NCBI RefSeq assembly: GCF_017311415.1
Contig: NZ_JAEKIS010000001.1
Span: 248,001 to 312,000 of the forward strand
Source: Salipiger abyssi
GTDB lineage: Bacteria > Pseudomonadota > Alphaproteobacteria > Rhodobacterales > Rhodobacteraceae
DNA: 64,000 nucleotides
Reading direction: 5' to 3'
A program made the translations under genes and the position numbers. The notes below the pieces were generated by a model. That model did no database searches. It saw only the letters and a program-made list of their open reading frames with translations, and was not told the origin of the DNA. Numbering within the stretch: position 1 is the stretch's first letter; every line of letters starts with the position of its first letter. Shown in pieces: positions 16,346-24,994 of the stretch.

Positions 16346-17899
16346 TCAGCGCAGCCAGACCTCGACGCGCCGGTTCACCTGCCGCCCCCAGACGGTATCG
16401 TCGCAGGCCATCGGCATCGCCTCGCCAAACGCCTCTGTCACCAGGTCGATGCGATCCAGATCCGCCGCCTCTGCTGTCTGGATCACCGCCGCGCGCACCG
16501 CATCGGCGCGCTCCCGGGCGATCTCCAGATTGCCCACCGCCGGCCCCTGCCCGTCGGAAAAGCCCACAAAGACCAGCCGCCGCCCGTCATACTCCCCCGC
16601 CTCCAGCGAGCGCGCCAGCTGCTGCACGTTCGAGCGCGATTGCGCATCGAGCCGCGCCGAGCCCGGCTCGAACCGGAACGAGGTGGTCAGCCGCCGCATC
16701 GGCGCCATCACACCCACCATGCGCTGCAATCCGGCGAGCCCGTCCTCGCCCTCTGCCACCGCGACGGCATTGGCCAGCCGGTCGCCCTGCTGGTTCAGCG
16801 GAATCTCCTCCGGCGCCTGATCGACGAAACCGGCGCGGCGGATCACGATCTGCGCCGGCGAGCTTCTGGTATAGGCCAGAAACTCCCGCGCCAGCGCCGG
16901 CAGCCGCCGCGCCGGCAGGTAGAGGAACATCGGTGCGGTCAGCGGATAATCCTCTGTCTTGATCGCCGCGCGGCGCCCGCGCAGGTGAAAGCCGCAGCTT
17001 CCAGTGAGATAGAGCGGCTTGGTATTGCCGATCTCGGAATAGCTCGCCAGCCCGATGCCGAAGGGATCGCGTGCCACCGCGCGCGACAGCGCGGTATTGC
17101 TGTCATGACGCGCGATCTCGCCATGCAGCTCCAGTTTCGAAGGCCGCAAAAGCCGGTCCTCGATCCCCTGCGACAGGCCCGAAGATGCATTGCGCAAATG
17201 CAGCACCACCGGCGCGTCCGGCCCGCCAAGCTCGCGCCAGTTGCGCAGCCGGCCCGACAGCACCCGCGCCAGATCGGAGAGCGAGATCGCATCGACCGGG
17301 TTGTTCGCCGCCACCACCGGGATCATCGCGTCGAGCGCCAGCACGCGGCTGCGGTTGGGATGCGCCAGGTCGCCCAGACCCGCGTCGCTGGCAAGGCGCA
17401 GCTCGGCGGGCCGTATTTCGCGCAGGGCCATGACGATATCGGCCTCGTCCGCCAGCAGATCGGCAAAGCCCTCATCGGTGCTGGTCACATGGAAATCGAA
17501 GCGGCCGACGACGCGGTCCTCATCCGGATCGGTGAGGATGTAGCGAAACCGCCGTGCCTCCATCGGCTCACGCGCGGCGCTCAGCCCGTTGCGCAGCGCA
17601 AAGCCCTCAAGCAGCGCCGGCATCAGCACCTCGCCGATGGTGGCGGAGCCCGAGACCCGCATTTCGGCCACGAAATCGGTCAGCGACGGGCAGCCCGGCC
17701 CCTCGCAGAGCACACCGGAGCTGTCCACCGTCAGCTCGCCGAAACGGCTCTGCATGCGATAGAACTCGCCGTCGAAGCCCAGCAGCGTGCCGGTGAGCTC
17801 TATGCCGCCATCGCGCGAGCGCAGGGTGATGTCCTGCGCCCAGAGCGGCCCCGCGACAAAGAAAAGTGCGGCGAAGACCGCCGCACGAAACGCCCTCAT
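16346..17899 (-). CDS. Periplasmic PstS-like substrate-binding domain fused to OmpA peptidoglycan-binding domain
   Basis: A 517-residue exported protein with a signal peptide ending AGPLWAQ. Residues 80-360 resemble the phosphate-type periplasmic binding fold (FHVTSTDEGFADLLADEADIVMALREI, DPFGIGLASYSE). Residues 400-517 are an OmpA C-terminal domain with the peptidoglycan-contact residues in GFSDGQG and NRRVEVW. It may hold a phosphate- or anion-sensing domain at the cell wall. No ABC permease genes are near, so a transport role is unlikely. It follows the next minus-strand gene by 25 bp. Confidence 0.85.
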   Translation of the reverse strand: MRAFRAAVFAALFFVAGPLWAQDITLRSRDGGIELTGTLLGFDGEFYRMQSRFGELTVDSSGVLCEGPGCPSLTDFVAEMRVSGSATIGEVLMPALLEGFALRNGLSAAREPMEARRFRYILTDPDEDRVVGRFDFHVTSTDEGFADLLADEADIVMALREIRPAELRLASDAGLGDLAHPNRSRVLALDAMIPVVAANNPVDAISLSDLARVLSGRLRNWRELGGPDAPVVLHLRNASSGLSQGIEDRLLRPSKLELHGEIARHDSNTALSRAVARDPFGIGLASYSEIGNTKPLYLTGSCGFHLRGRRAAIKTEDYPLTAPMFLYLPARRLPALAREFLAYTRSSPAQIVIRRAGFVDQAPEEIPLNQQGDRLANAVAVAEGEDGLAGLQRMVGVMAPMRRLTTSFRFEPGSARLDAQSRSNVQQLARSLEAGEYDGRRLVFVGFSDGQGPAVGNLEIARERADAVRAAVIQTAEAADLDRIDLVTEAFGEAMPMACDDTVWGRQVNRRVEVWLR

Positions 17900-17924
17900 G
17901 AAAGAATGATCCCGGTTGCCCCTG

Positions 17925-18890
17925 TCAGTTGCCGGCGATCTTCAGGTCTTCGATGAGGTTTTTCAACACCAGAAAATCGCCCGTGCTGTCGCAGGCCGGC
18001 ACGTCCAGCGTCAGATCGCGAACCCGCAGCGGCGCATCGCCATGACGCTCCAGCGTCTGCGCCTCCACCTGCGCGCCGCAATTGGCCTCGGTCACCTCGG
18101 CCTCCACGGTCAGCGCGATCTGCCCGCTCAGCTTGCTGGTGCCCACGGGAAAGCTGTAGATCTCCGCGATCAGCGGCGCAGCGGCATCGGCATTGCCGAG
18201 CCGCGTCAGGAACCCGCCCTCGCCCTTTGCGGTGCGCGACAGATCGCCCGCCGAGGCGGCCCAGACGTGACCTTCGGTGAAATAGGAGGCGCCGAATTCG
18301 CGGGCATGCAGTTGCAGCCCGGTATCGCCCTTCCATTGCAGCACGACGCGGTCATAAAACGGCAGCGCCGGCACCTCGGCGCTGGCGGTCGCGCCGTCGC
18401 CGCCATCGAAGGAGGCGATGAACAGCGCATGGGTGGAGAGCGCCGGAACGCTGACCCGCAGGCTGCCATCGGGTCGCGTGATCTCGGTGAACATCAGCCC
18501 GTGGTGATGGATCGTCACGCGTTCGGAGGCGTAGCAGGGCGCCGACAGCTTGAGATCGACCATGGCGCCGGCATTGGCCGCCGCGCTCAGCGAGATATCG
18601 CAGTCGAACCCGGCGGTGGCGCGCTCCTGCGGCAGCGGCTCGACGGGTGCCGTCACGCGCTCCGCCGCGACCCGCTGAATGCCGGCATCGGGCAGCTTTG
18701 CCGCCACATCGTCGGAGGGCAGGCGCGGCATCGCCGCCGAGGAGGTATCGGTGATATCGCGCACAACGATCTCTTCGGGGCGGTCCAGCCCGACCTGATC
18801 CGGCGTGCTGCCATGCTGCATCACATAGCCGATCGCCAGGGCGGTAAAGACCGTCGCCGCGGCCAGGAAATATGTCTTGAGGCGTGCCAT
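17925..18890 (-). CDS. Conserved membrane-anchored periplasmic protein of unknown function
   Basis: A 321-residue protein beginning MARLKTYFLAAATVFTALAI, a signal anchor or uncleaved signal (residues 6-24). The rest is soluble and predicted periplasmic, with repeated beta-strand-like stretches (VTIHHHGLMFTEI, LRVSVPALSTHALFIASF, VVLQWKGDTGLQLHA) and four cysteines that could form disulphides. I recognise no catalytic motif. Proteins like this beside secA are sometimes labelled 'translocase', for which the sequence gives no support. GGAGG sits six bases before the ATG at 18890. It probably forms an operon with the PstS/OmpA fusion. Confidence 0.72.
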   Translation of the reverse strand: MARLKTYFLAAATVFTALAIGYVMQHGSTPDQVGLDRPEEIVVRDITDTSSAAMPRLPSDDVAAKLPDAGIQRVAAERVTAPVEPLPQERATAGFDCDISLSAAANAGAMVDLKLSAPCYASERVTIHHHGLMFTEITRPDGSLRVSVPALSTHALFIASFDGGDGATASAEVPALPFYDRVVLQWKGDTGLQLHAREFGASYFTEGHVWAASAGDLSRTAKGEGGFLTRLGNADAAAPLIAEIYSFPVGTSKLSGQIALTVEAEVTEANCGAQVEAQTLERHGDAPLRVRDLTLDVPACDSTGDFLVLKNLIEDLKIAGN

Positions 18891-18986
18891 ACCGGCCTCC
18901 GCTATCTGCTCACTCGTCCAAACTGGAAACAATCTGAGCCCAAAAAGAGGCGCTGTTGCGGCATAAGCGGGGAGTCATTCTGACGC

Positions 18987-19012
18987 GAAACGGGGCGCCG
19001 CAGCGCCCCATT
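18987..19012 (-). terminator. Terminator after secA
   Basis: On the minus strand, AAAT-GGGGCGC-TGCG-GCGCCCC-GTTT: a 7-bp GC stem with a tetraloop and a short T-run, 28 bases beyond the secA stop. Confidence 0.6.
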
Positions 19013-19039
19013 TCCCAAGATCGCGATGCCAGGCCGGTC

Positions 19040-21793
19040 TCAGGCCAGACGGCCGTGGCAATGCTTGAATTTCTTGCCCGAGCCGCAGGGGCAGAGATCG
19101 TTCCGGCCCGGATTGCCCCAGGTGTCGGGATCGGTCTCGTCGAACCCCTCCACCGCTACGGCGGTGGGTTCGGCGTCTGCCGACGCGGGTGCCGGAGCGG
19201 TTCCGGCCTCGCCCGGAGCTGCCGGATGCGCTGCCGCGCCGGCCTCGGCCTGCTGGCGCAGTTGCGCGCGCTGCTGGGCAAGCTGCTGCATCATCGCCTG
19301 CTGCTCTTCCTCGGTCATCGGGCGGATGCGCGAGAGCTGTTCAGTCACCGTCTCACGCAGCGATTCGAGCATGGATTCGAAGAGCTGGAAGGCCTCGGTC
19401 TTGTATTCGTTCAGCGGATCGCGCTGCGCATAACCGCGGAAGCCGACGACCGAGCGCAGATGTTCCAACGTCAGAAGATGCTCGCGCCATTTGGTGTCGA
19501 TGGTCTGAAGCAACACCTGCTTTTCGATCTGGCGCATGGTGTCGGGGCCGAAGGCCTCGGCCTTTTCCGCCATGAAATTGTCGGAGGCCTCTTCCATGCG
19601 CTCGCGGATCACCTCAGCGTCGACGCCCTCTTCCTCGCCCCATTTGATCACCGGCAGATCGAGGCTGAGCTTTTCGAGCGCCGCGGCATAGAGCCCCTGC
19701 GTGTCCCACTGATCGGCATAGGTCTTCGGCGGCACATAGATATCGACCAGCTCGTCGATCACCTCGTGGCGCATGTCCTGCACGATCTCAGAGAGGTCCG
19801 CCGTTTCCATGATCTCCAGACGCTGCGCAAAGATCACCTTGCGCTGGTCGTTCATCACGTCGTCGAATTTCAGCAGCTGCTTGCGGATGTCGAAGTTGCG
19901 GCCCTCGACCTTGGCCTGGGCGCGTTCCAGCGACTTGTTCACCCAGGGGTGAACGATGGCCTCGCCCTCTTTCATACCGAGCCGGGACAGCATCTTGTCG
20001 AGCCGTTCCGAGCCGAAGATGCGCATCAGGTCGTCTTCGAGCGAGAGATAGAAGGAGCTGCGCCCCGGGTCGCCCTGACGGCCCGACCGGCCGCGCAGCT
20101 GGTTGTCGATGCGGCGGCTTTCATGGCGCTCGGTGGCCAGAACGAAGAGCCCGCCGGCCTCTTTCACCTTTTCCTCGTCGGCGGCATGCGCCGCCTCGAT
20201 CCGTTTCCGGATCTCCTCGGGGTCGCCCTCCGGATCCGCGGCGATGGCCTCCATCACCTGAAAATCCACATTGCCGCCGAGTTTGATGTCGGTGCCCCGG
20301 CCCGCCATGTTGGTGGCGATGGTCACCGCACCCAGCTTGCCGGCATCGGCGACGATCTGCGCCTCCTGCTCGTGCTGGCGTGCGTTCAGCACGTTGTGCT
20401 TGAGCCCCGCGCCGGTCAGCAGCTGCGACAGCATCTCGGATTTCTCGATCGAAGTGGTGCCGACGAGAACCGGCTGGCCCTTCTCATGCGCCTCCTTGAT
20501 CTCGTCGACGATGGCGGCGTATTTCTCCTGCGCGGTGCGATAGACCTTGTCGTCGTCGTCGATCCGCGCGATGGGCCGGTTGGTCGGGACTTCGACCACG
20601 CCCAGCCCGTAGATCTCCATGAATTCCTCGGCCTCGGTGACCGCCGTGCCGGTCATGCCCGAGAGTTTTTCATAGAGTCGGAAATAGTTCTGGAAGGTGA
20701 CCTGCGCCAGCGTCACGTTCTCGGGCTGGATCTGGCAGCCCTCCTTGGCCTCGATGGCCTGGTGCAGCCCGTCGGAGAGGCGGCGCCCCGCCATCATCCG
20801 GCCGGTGAATTCGTCGATCAGCACCACCTGCCCGTCGCGGACGATGTAATCCTTGTCACGGGTATAGAGCTTGTGCGCCCGCAGACCCTGGTTGACGTGA
20901 TGCACCACCGTGGTGCTTTCGGGATCGTAGAGCGACTGACCCTCGGCCAGAATGCCGCGCTGATGCAGAACCTGCTCCAGCGCCTCGTTGCCCTCGTCGG
21001 TGAAGGTGACGTTGCGGGTCTTTTCGTCGATGGTAAAGGCGTCGTCGTCGAGCTCGGGGATCAGCTTGTCGATGGAGAGATAAAGATCCGAGCGGTCCTG
21101 GCTCGGCCCCGAGATGATCAGCGGCGTGCGCGCCTCGTCGATCAGGATGCTGTCCACCTCGTCGACGATGGCGAAGTAATGCCCGCGCTGCATCATCTGG
21201 GTCAGCTCGGATTTCATATTGTCGCGCAAATAGTCGAAGCCAAGCTCGTTGTTCGTGGCATAGGTGACATCGGCGGCATAGGCCTGCTTCTTCTCGCCCT
21301 CGTCCTGCTGCGGATAGACCACGCCGGTCGTCAGACCCAGCGCACCGTAGACCTTGCTCATCCACTCCGCGTCGCGGCGGGCGAGGTAGTCGTTGACGGT
21401 GACGATATGCACGCCCTTGCCGGTCAGCGCGTTGAGATAGGCCGGAAAGGTCGCGACGAGGGTCTTGCCCTCGCCGGTCTTCATTTCCGAGATATTGCCC
21501 TGGTGCAGAAAGATCCCGCCCATCAGCTGCGTGTCGAAGGCGCGCAGGCCCAGCGCCCGCTTGGCGCCCTCGCGGCAATTGGCAAAGGCCTCGGGCAGCA
21601 GCTTGTCGAGATTCTCGCCCTCGGCAATGCGCTTTTTGAATTCCTCGGTCTTGGCGATCAGCCCGGCATCGTCGAGCTTTTCGAACTCGGGCTCCAGTGC
21701 GTTGATCTTTTCGACCAGCGGGCGCGTCGCCTTGATCTTGCGGTCGTTCGGCGTTCCGAACACCTTCCGCGCGATAGTTCCGATCCCCAGCAT
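19040..21793 (-). CDS. secA: Preprotein translocase ATPase SecA
   Basis: A 917-residue motor that drives unfolded preproteins through SecYEG. Walker A is MKTGEGKT (about 104-111), the DEAD-like box is IVDEVDS, and motif VI is [13 protein letters not shown]. The C-terminal zinc finger [14 protein letters not shown], which contacts SecB and lipids, is intact after an Ala/Gln-rich linker. The ATG at 21793, preceded by AGGAACGGG, matches the family start [13 protein letters not shown]. Upstream in-frame codons belong to the region shared with the divergent parvulin gene. Confidence 0.97.
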   Translation of the reverse strand: MLGIGTIARKVFGTPNDRKIKATRPLVEKINALEPEFEKLDDAGLIAKTEEFKKRIAEGENLDKLLPEAFANCREGAKRALGLRAFDTQLMGGIFLHQGNISEMKTGEGKTLVATFPAYLNALTGKGVHIVTVNDYLARRDAEWMSKVYGALGLTTGVVYPQQDEGEKKQAYAADVTYATNNELGFDYLRDNMKSELTQMMQRGHYFAIVDEVDSILIDEARTPLIISGPSQDRSDLYLSIDKLIPELDDDAFTIDEKTRNVTFTDEGNEALEQVLHQRGILAEGQSLYDPESTTVVHHVNQGLRAHKLYTRDKDYIVRDGQVVLIDEFTGRMMAGRRLSDGLHQAIEAKEGCQIQPENVTLAQVTFQNYFRLYEKLSGMTGTAVTEAEEFMEIYGLGVVEVPTNRPIARIDDDDKVYRTAQEKYAAIVDEIKEAHEKGQPVLVGTTSIEKSEMLSQLLTGAGLKHNVLNARQHEQEAQIVADAGKLGAVTIATNMAGRGTDIKLGGNVDFQVMEAIAADPEGDPEEIRKRIEAAHAADEEKVKEAGGLFVLATERHESRRIDNQLRGRSGRQGDPGRSSFYLSLEDDLMRIFGSERLDKMLSRLGMKEGEAIVHPWVNKSLERAQAKVEGRNFDIRKQLLKFDDVMNDQRKVIFAQRLEIMETADLSEIVQDMRHEVIDELVDIYVPPKTYADQWDTQGLYAAALEKLSLDLPVIKWGEEEGVDAEVIRERMEEASDNFMAEKAEAFGPDTMRQIEKQVLLQTIDTKWREHLLTLEHLRSVVGFRGYAQRDPLNEYKTEAFQLFESMLESLRETVTEQLSRIRPMTEEEQQAMMQQLAQQRAQLRQQAEAGAAAHPAAPGEAGTAPAPASADAEPTAVAVEGFDETDPDTWGNPGRNDLCPCGSGKKFKHCHGRLA

Positions 21794-21985
21794 AGCTGCC
21801 CGTTCCTGTCTGACAAATGCGTGTTCTTTTGCTGGCATCCGCTTGCCCGCCTCGAACACAGCCCATATGACACAGGGGAACGACCGGCCTTGCAGAGCCT
21901 TTTGGCCATGTAAGGCTAGGGTCACAGAGTGTCAACGCCGCCTGCCCCGGGCGGCCAACCCAAGGACCGCGAAAGGACCTGACAG

Positions 21986-22837
21986 ATGCCGAAAACCCTC
22001 ACGAAACTGACCGCGGCGGCTTTTGCGATTGCGCTGGCGCTGCCCGCTCAGGCGCAGGAGGAGATGGGCCTCGACTCCGTCGTGGCCACGGTCAACGGCC
22101 AGGAGATCACGCTGGGCAACATGCTGGTGATCCGCTCCACCCTTCCCGACCAATACCAGCAGCTCGGCGATGACGTCCTGTGGGACGGGATCCTCGATCA
22201 GCTGGTGCAGCAGGCGGTTCTGGCGCAGGACGAGCAGGCCGAGGAAACCAAGCTGGTCACCCTGTCGCTGGAAAACGAGCGCCGCGCGCTGATGGCCGCC
22301 GAAGTGATCAAGACCGTTGCCCAGGCCGCGCTGACCGACGAGGCGGTGCAGGCCGCCTATGACGCGGACTATGCCGGCTCCGATCTCGGCACCGAGTTCA
22401 ACGCCTCTCACATTCTCGTGGAAACCGAGGACGAGGCCCAGGCGCTGGTCGAAGAGCTGGAGGGCGGCGCCGATTTCGCCGAGCTGGCCAAGGAGAAATC
22501 CACCGGCCCCTCCGGTCCCAATGGAGGCGAGCTCGGCTGGTTCGGCGCCGGCATGATGGTCGCGCCCTTCGAAGAGGCCGTGAAAGAGCTGGAGCCCGGC
22601 GCGATTTCCGCCCCGGTGAAAACCCAGTTCGGCTGGCATGTGATCAAGCTCAACGAGACCCGCGACAAGGAAGCGCCGGCTCTTGACAGCGTGCGCGGAG
22701 AGATTGAACTGAAGCTGCAACAGGAAGCCGTGCAGAGCTATATCGACGACAAGCTCGCCTCGGCCGACGTAACCCGCATGGACAAGTCCGAAACCGATGT
22801 CTCGGTGCTGTCCAACACGCAGCTTCTGGAGGACTAA
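21986..22837 (+). CDS. Periplasmic parvulin-type peptidyl-prolyl isomerase
   Basis: A 283-residue exported foldase. The signal peptide ends ALPAQAQ (cleavage near residue 23). A SurA-like helical region holds the parvulin domain at about 135-235 (FNASHILVETEDEAQAL, SGPNGGELGWFG, PVKTQFGWHVIKL). It should isomerise prolyl bonds in periplasmic or outer-membrane proteins, fitting its place opposite secA. AAAGGA lies upstream of the ATG. Its TAA is followed immediately by the GTG of argJ. Confidence 0.93.
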   Translation: MPKTLTKLTAAAFAIALALPAQAQEEMGLDSVVATVNGQEITLGNMLVIRSTLPDQYQQLGDDVLWDGILDQLVQQAVLAQDEQAEETKLVTLSLENERRALMAAEVIKTVAQAALTDEAVQAAYDADYAGSDLGTEFNASHILVETEDEAQALVEELEGGADFAELAKEKSTGPSGPNGGELGWFGAGMMVAPFEEAVKELEPGAISAPVKTQFGWHVIKLNETRDKEAPALDSVRGEIELKLQQEAVQSYIDDKLASADVTRMDKSETDVSVLSNTQLLED

Positions 22838-24067
22838 GTGGCCAAGATCACATCCGTTTCGCCCCTCGCGCCCGAGGGTTTTCCGGAGCTTCCGGTTATC
22901 GGGGGCGTGCGTTTCGCCTCCGCCGCGGCGGGGGTGCGCTATGCGGGGCGCACGGATGTGATGCTGGCCCTGCTCGACCCCGGCAGCACCATGGCCGGGG
23001 TCTTCACACGCTCCGCCACGCGCTCGGCCAATGTGCTCGACTGTCAGGCCAAGATCGGCACCGACAGCGAGGCCGGCGCCGCGATCATCGTCAACTCGGG
23101 CAATTCCAACGCCTTCACCGGCAAGGCCGGTGATGGCTCGGTCGCGGCGATCTGCGCGGCGGTGGCCGGGGCCACCGGCCTGCCGGAAACCCGCGTCTTC
23201 ACCAGCTCCACCGGGGTGATCGGCGAGCGCCTGCCGCATGACCGCATCACCGCCAAGCTGGGCGAGCTGGTCGCCGCGCTCGACCCGGGCAAGGGCGCCG
23301 AGGCCGCCCGCGCCATCATGACCACCGACACCTTCCCCAAGGGCGCCTGCGCCACCGTTTCGCTGCCCGGCGGCGCGGTGAAGATCGCGGGCTTTGCCAA
23401 GGGCTCGGGCATGATCGCGCCGGACATGGCGACGATGCTGGTCTATCTCTTCACCGATGCAAGGATCTCCCGCACCGATCTTCAGGCGCTGGTCAGCCGC
23501 ATCAACGCCCGCACCTTCAACTGCATCACCGTCGACAGCGACACCTCGACCTCCGACACCCTGCTGATGGGCGCCACCGGCGCCTCTGGCGTCGACGTTA
23601 CCGCCGAAGACACCGCTTTCGCCGAGGCGCTCGAAGGCGTTTTCCTCGACCTCGCCCATCAGGTGGTGAAAGACGGCGAGGGCGCCACGAAGTTCGTCAC
23701 CGTCAACGTGACCGGCGCTGTCTCCGATGCCGATGCCCGCACCCATGCGCTGGCCATCGCCAACTCGCCGCTGGTCAAGACCGCCGTCGCCGGCGAGGAT
23801 CCCAACTGGGGCCGCATCGTCATGGCGGTGGGCAAATCCGGCGCCGCCGCCGACCGCGACACGTTAACCATCCGCTTCGGCGATGTGCTGGTGGCGGAAA
23901 ACGGCTGGGTCGCCCCCTCCTACCGCGAAGAGGACGGCGCCGCGCTGATGAAAGCGCCCGAGATCACCATCGGAGTCGATATCGGCCTCGGCGACGGCAA
24001 GGCCACCGTCTGGACCTGCGACCTCACCCACGGTTACATCAGCATCAACGCCGATTACCGCTCCTGA
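22838..24067 (+). CDS. argJ: Bifunctional glutamate N-acetyltransferase / ornithine acetyltransferase
   Basis: A 409-residue arginine biosynthesis enzyme that recycles the acetyl group from N-acetylornithine to glutamate. The self-cleavage site is in KGSGMIAPDMATML, with Thr199 as the nucleophile that starts the beta chain. The start is a GTG directly abutting the parvulin stop (TAAGTG), with GGAGG at 22828-22832. The two genes are therefore co-transcribed, although their functions are not obviously related. Domain content is full length. Confidence 0.96.
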   Translation: MAKITSVSPLAPEGFPELPVIGGVRFASAAAGVRYAGRTDVMLALLDPGSTMAGVFTRSATRSANVLDCQAKIGTDSEAGAAIIVNSGNSNAFTGKAGDGSVAAICAAVAGATGLPETRVFTSSTGVIGERLPHDRITAKLGELVAALDPGKGAEAARAIMTTDTFPKGACATVSLPGGAVKIAGFAKGSGMIAPDMATMLVYLFTDARISRTDLQALVSRINARTFNCITVDSDTSTSDTLLMGATGASGVDVTAEDTAFAEALEGVFLDLAHQVVKDGEGATKFVTVNVTGAVSDADARTHALAIANSPLVKTAVAGEDPNWGRIVMAVGKSGAAADRDTLTIRFGDVLVAENGWVAPSYREEDGAALMKAPEITIGVDIGLGDGKATVWTCDLTHGYISINADYRS

Positions 24068-24075
24068 CCCGCCCC

Positions 24076-24120
24076 TTCATCTTTCTCTAAATACTCCCCC
24101 CGGCGAGGGGCCTGCCCCTC
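24076..24120. repeat. Dispersed TTCATCTTTC element plus hairpin, copy 2
   Basis: TTCATCTTTCTCTAAATACT followed by a C-rich stretch and a short hairpin, GAGGGGC-CT-GCCCCTC (24105-24120). It sits between argJ and mutT and relates to 7405-7436. It could act as a weak transcript end for argJ. Confidence 0.7.
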
Positions 24121-24149
24121 GCCTTTGCCCGTTCCGCCAGAGCCTCGCC

Positions 24150-24551
24150 ATGTCCAAGATCGTCCTCGTCTCCGCCGTCGCCCTGATCGACCCCGATGGC
24201 CGCGTGCTTCTGGCGCAGCGGCCCGAGGGCAAGAGCATGGCCGGGCTCTGGGAATTTCCCGGCGGCAAGGTCGAGCCGGGAGAATCCCCCGAGCACGCGC
24301 TGATCCGCGAGCTTCAGGAAGAGCTGGGCATCGACACATGGGAAAGCTGCCTAGCGCCGCTGACCTTCGCCTCGCACAGCTATGAGACATTCCACCTGCT
24401 GATGCCGCTCTATGCCTGCCGCAAATGGCAGGGCACGCCGCAATCGAAAGAGGGCCAGGCGCTGAAATGGGTCCGCGCGCGCGAGCTGCGCGACTACCCC
24501 ATGCCACCGGCCGATATCCCCCTCATCTCGATCCTGCGCGACTGGTTGTGA
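24150..24551 (+). CDS. mutT: MutT-like Nudix hydrolase (8-oxo-dGTP diphosphatase)
   Basis: A 133-residue Nudix enzyme. The box G-x5-E-x7-REUxEE-x-GU is complete: GGKVEPGESPEHALIRELQE then ELGI. LWEFPGGK and the C-terminal ALKWVRARELRDYPMPPAD match MutT, which removes 8-oxo-dGTP from the nucleotide pool. Ribosome-site complementarity is weak. It is the last conserved plus-strand gene before the AT-rich small-protein locus. Confidence 0.9.
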   Translation: MSKIVLVSAVALIDPDGRVLLAQRPEGKSMAGLWEFPGGKVEPGESPEHALIRELQEELGIDTWESCLAPLTFASHSYETFHLLMPLYACRKWQGTPQSKEGQALKWVRARELRDYPMPPADIPLISILRDWL

Positions 24552-24714
24552 GCACCTCGGATTGTCCAGATCTTTCTGCGGCGCAGCGTAAGAAAATTCG
24601 ATAAAATCGTCTATCTGCCTATATTATAGGCGGGATTGTCATAATTTATTCTGGTTTCGTTAACGATTCCCGCGTATTTATATTTTTGTAACATTCAACA
24701 CGGGGAACACTGAA
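24552..24714 (+). other. AT-rich upstream region of the small-protein gene
   Basis: A 163-base stretch far richer in A+T than its surroundings. It holds a 15-bp inverted repeat (GCCTATATTATAGGC, 24617-24631) and runs such as ATAATTTATT and TATTTATATTTTTG. It probably contains the promoter of the small gene, but no single -35/-10 pair stands out. The inverted repeat is a candidate operator. Confidence 0.5.
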
Positions 24715-24843
24715 ATGCTGCGTACCATCATCCTCGGCAGCTGCGTCTCGGTTCAGGGCCTGGTCGAAAAGACCCTGCCCGACGGTCGTATCGCCGTGCG
24801 CGTGGGTACTCAGGTTTTCACCGGTATGCCGGTTGCAGCCTGA
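24715..24843 (+). CDS. Conserved-looking 42-residue small protein
   Basis: The frame reads MLRTIILGSCVSVQGLVEKT, then LPDGRIAVRVGTQVFTGMPV and AA before TGA. A GGGGA ribosome site lies eight bases before the ATG, an AT-rich promoter region precedes it, and a strong hairpin terminator follows 35 bases after the stop, so it looks like an independently transcribed gene. The alternating hydrophobic/polar pattern suggests a small beta-rich fold. There is no membrane segment. I do not recognise its function. It converges on infB. Confidence 0.75.
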   Translation: MLRTIILGSCVSVQGLVEKTLPDGRIAVRVGTQVFTGMPVAA

Positions 24844-24878
24844 GCTTCGCTCGCCACAGACTAACACATCGGTACTAC

Positions 24879-24911
24879 GGAAAAGCCCGGGCCTCGCGCC
24901 CGGGCTTTTCC
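24879..24911. terminator. Strong terminator after the small-protein gene
   Basis: A perfect 13-bp stem (GGAAAAGCCCGGG against CCCGGGCTTTTCC) with a 7-base loop, with TTTT in the 3' arm and AAAA in the 5' arm. It can work in both directions, backing up the infB terminator on the minus strand. Confidence 0.85.
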
Positions 24912-24943
24912 GTTCCAGAACTGTTCCCGTTTCCGGAAATTGA

Positions 24944-24973
24944 AAAAGGCGGCACCCGAGGGCGCCGCCTTTT
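24944..24973 (-). terminator. Terminator of the rimP-nusA-infB operon
   Basis: On the minus strand, AAAAGGCGGC-(10-base loop)-GCCGCCTTTT followed by TC, starting 22 bases beyond the infB stop. The 10-bp stem with a T-run in the 3' arm is a typical intrinsic terminator. Confidence 0.8.
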
Positions 24974-24994
24974 CCATGTCTCTGGCATCGGCGA

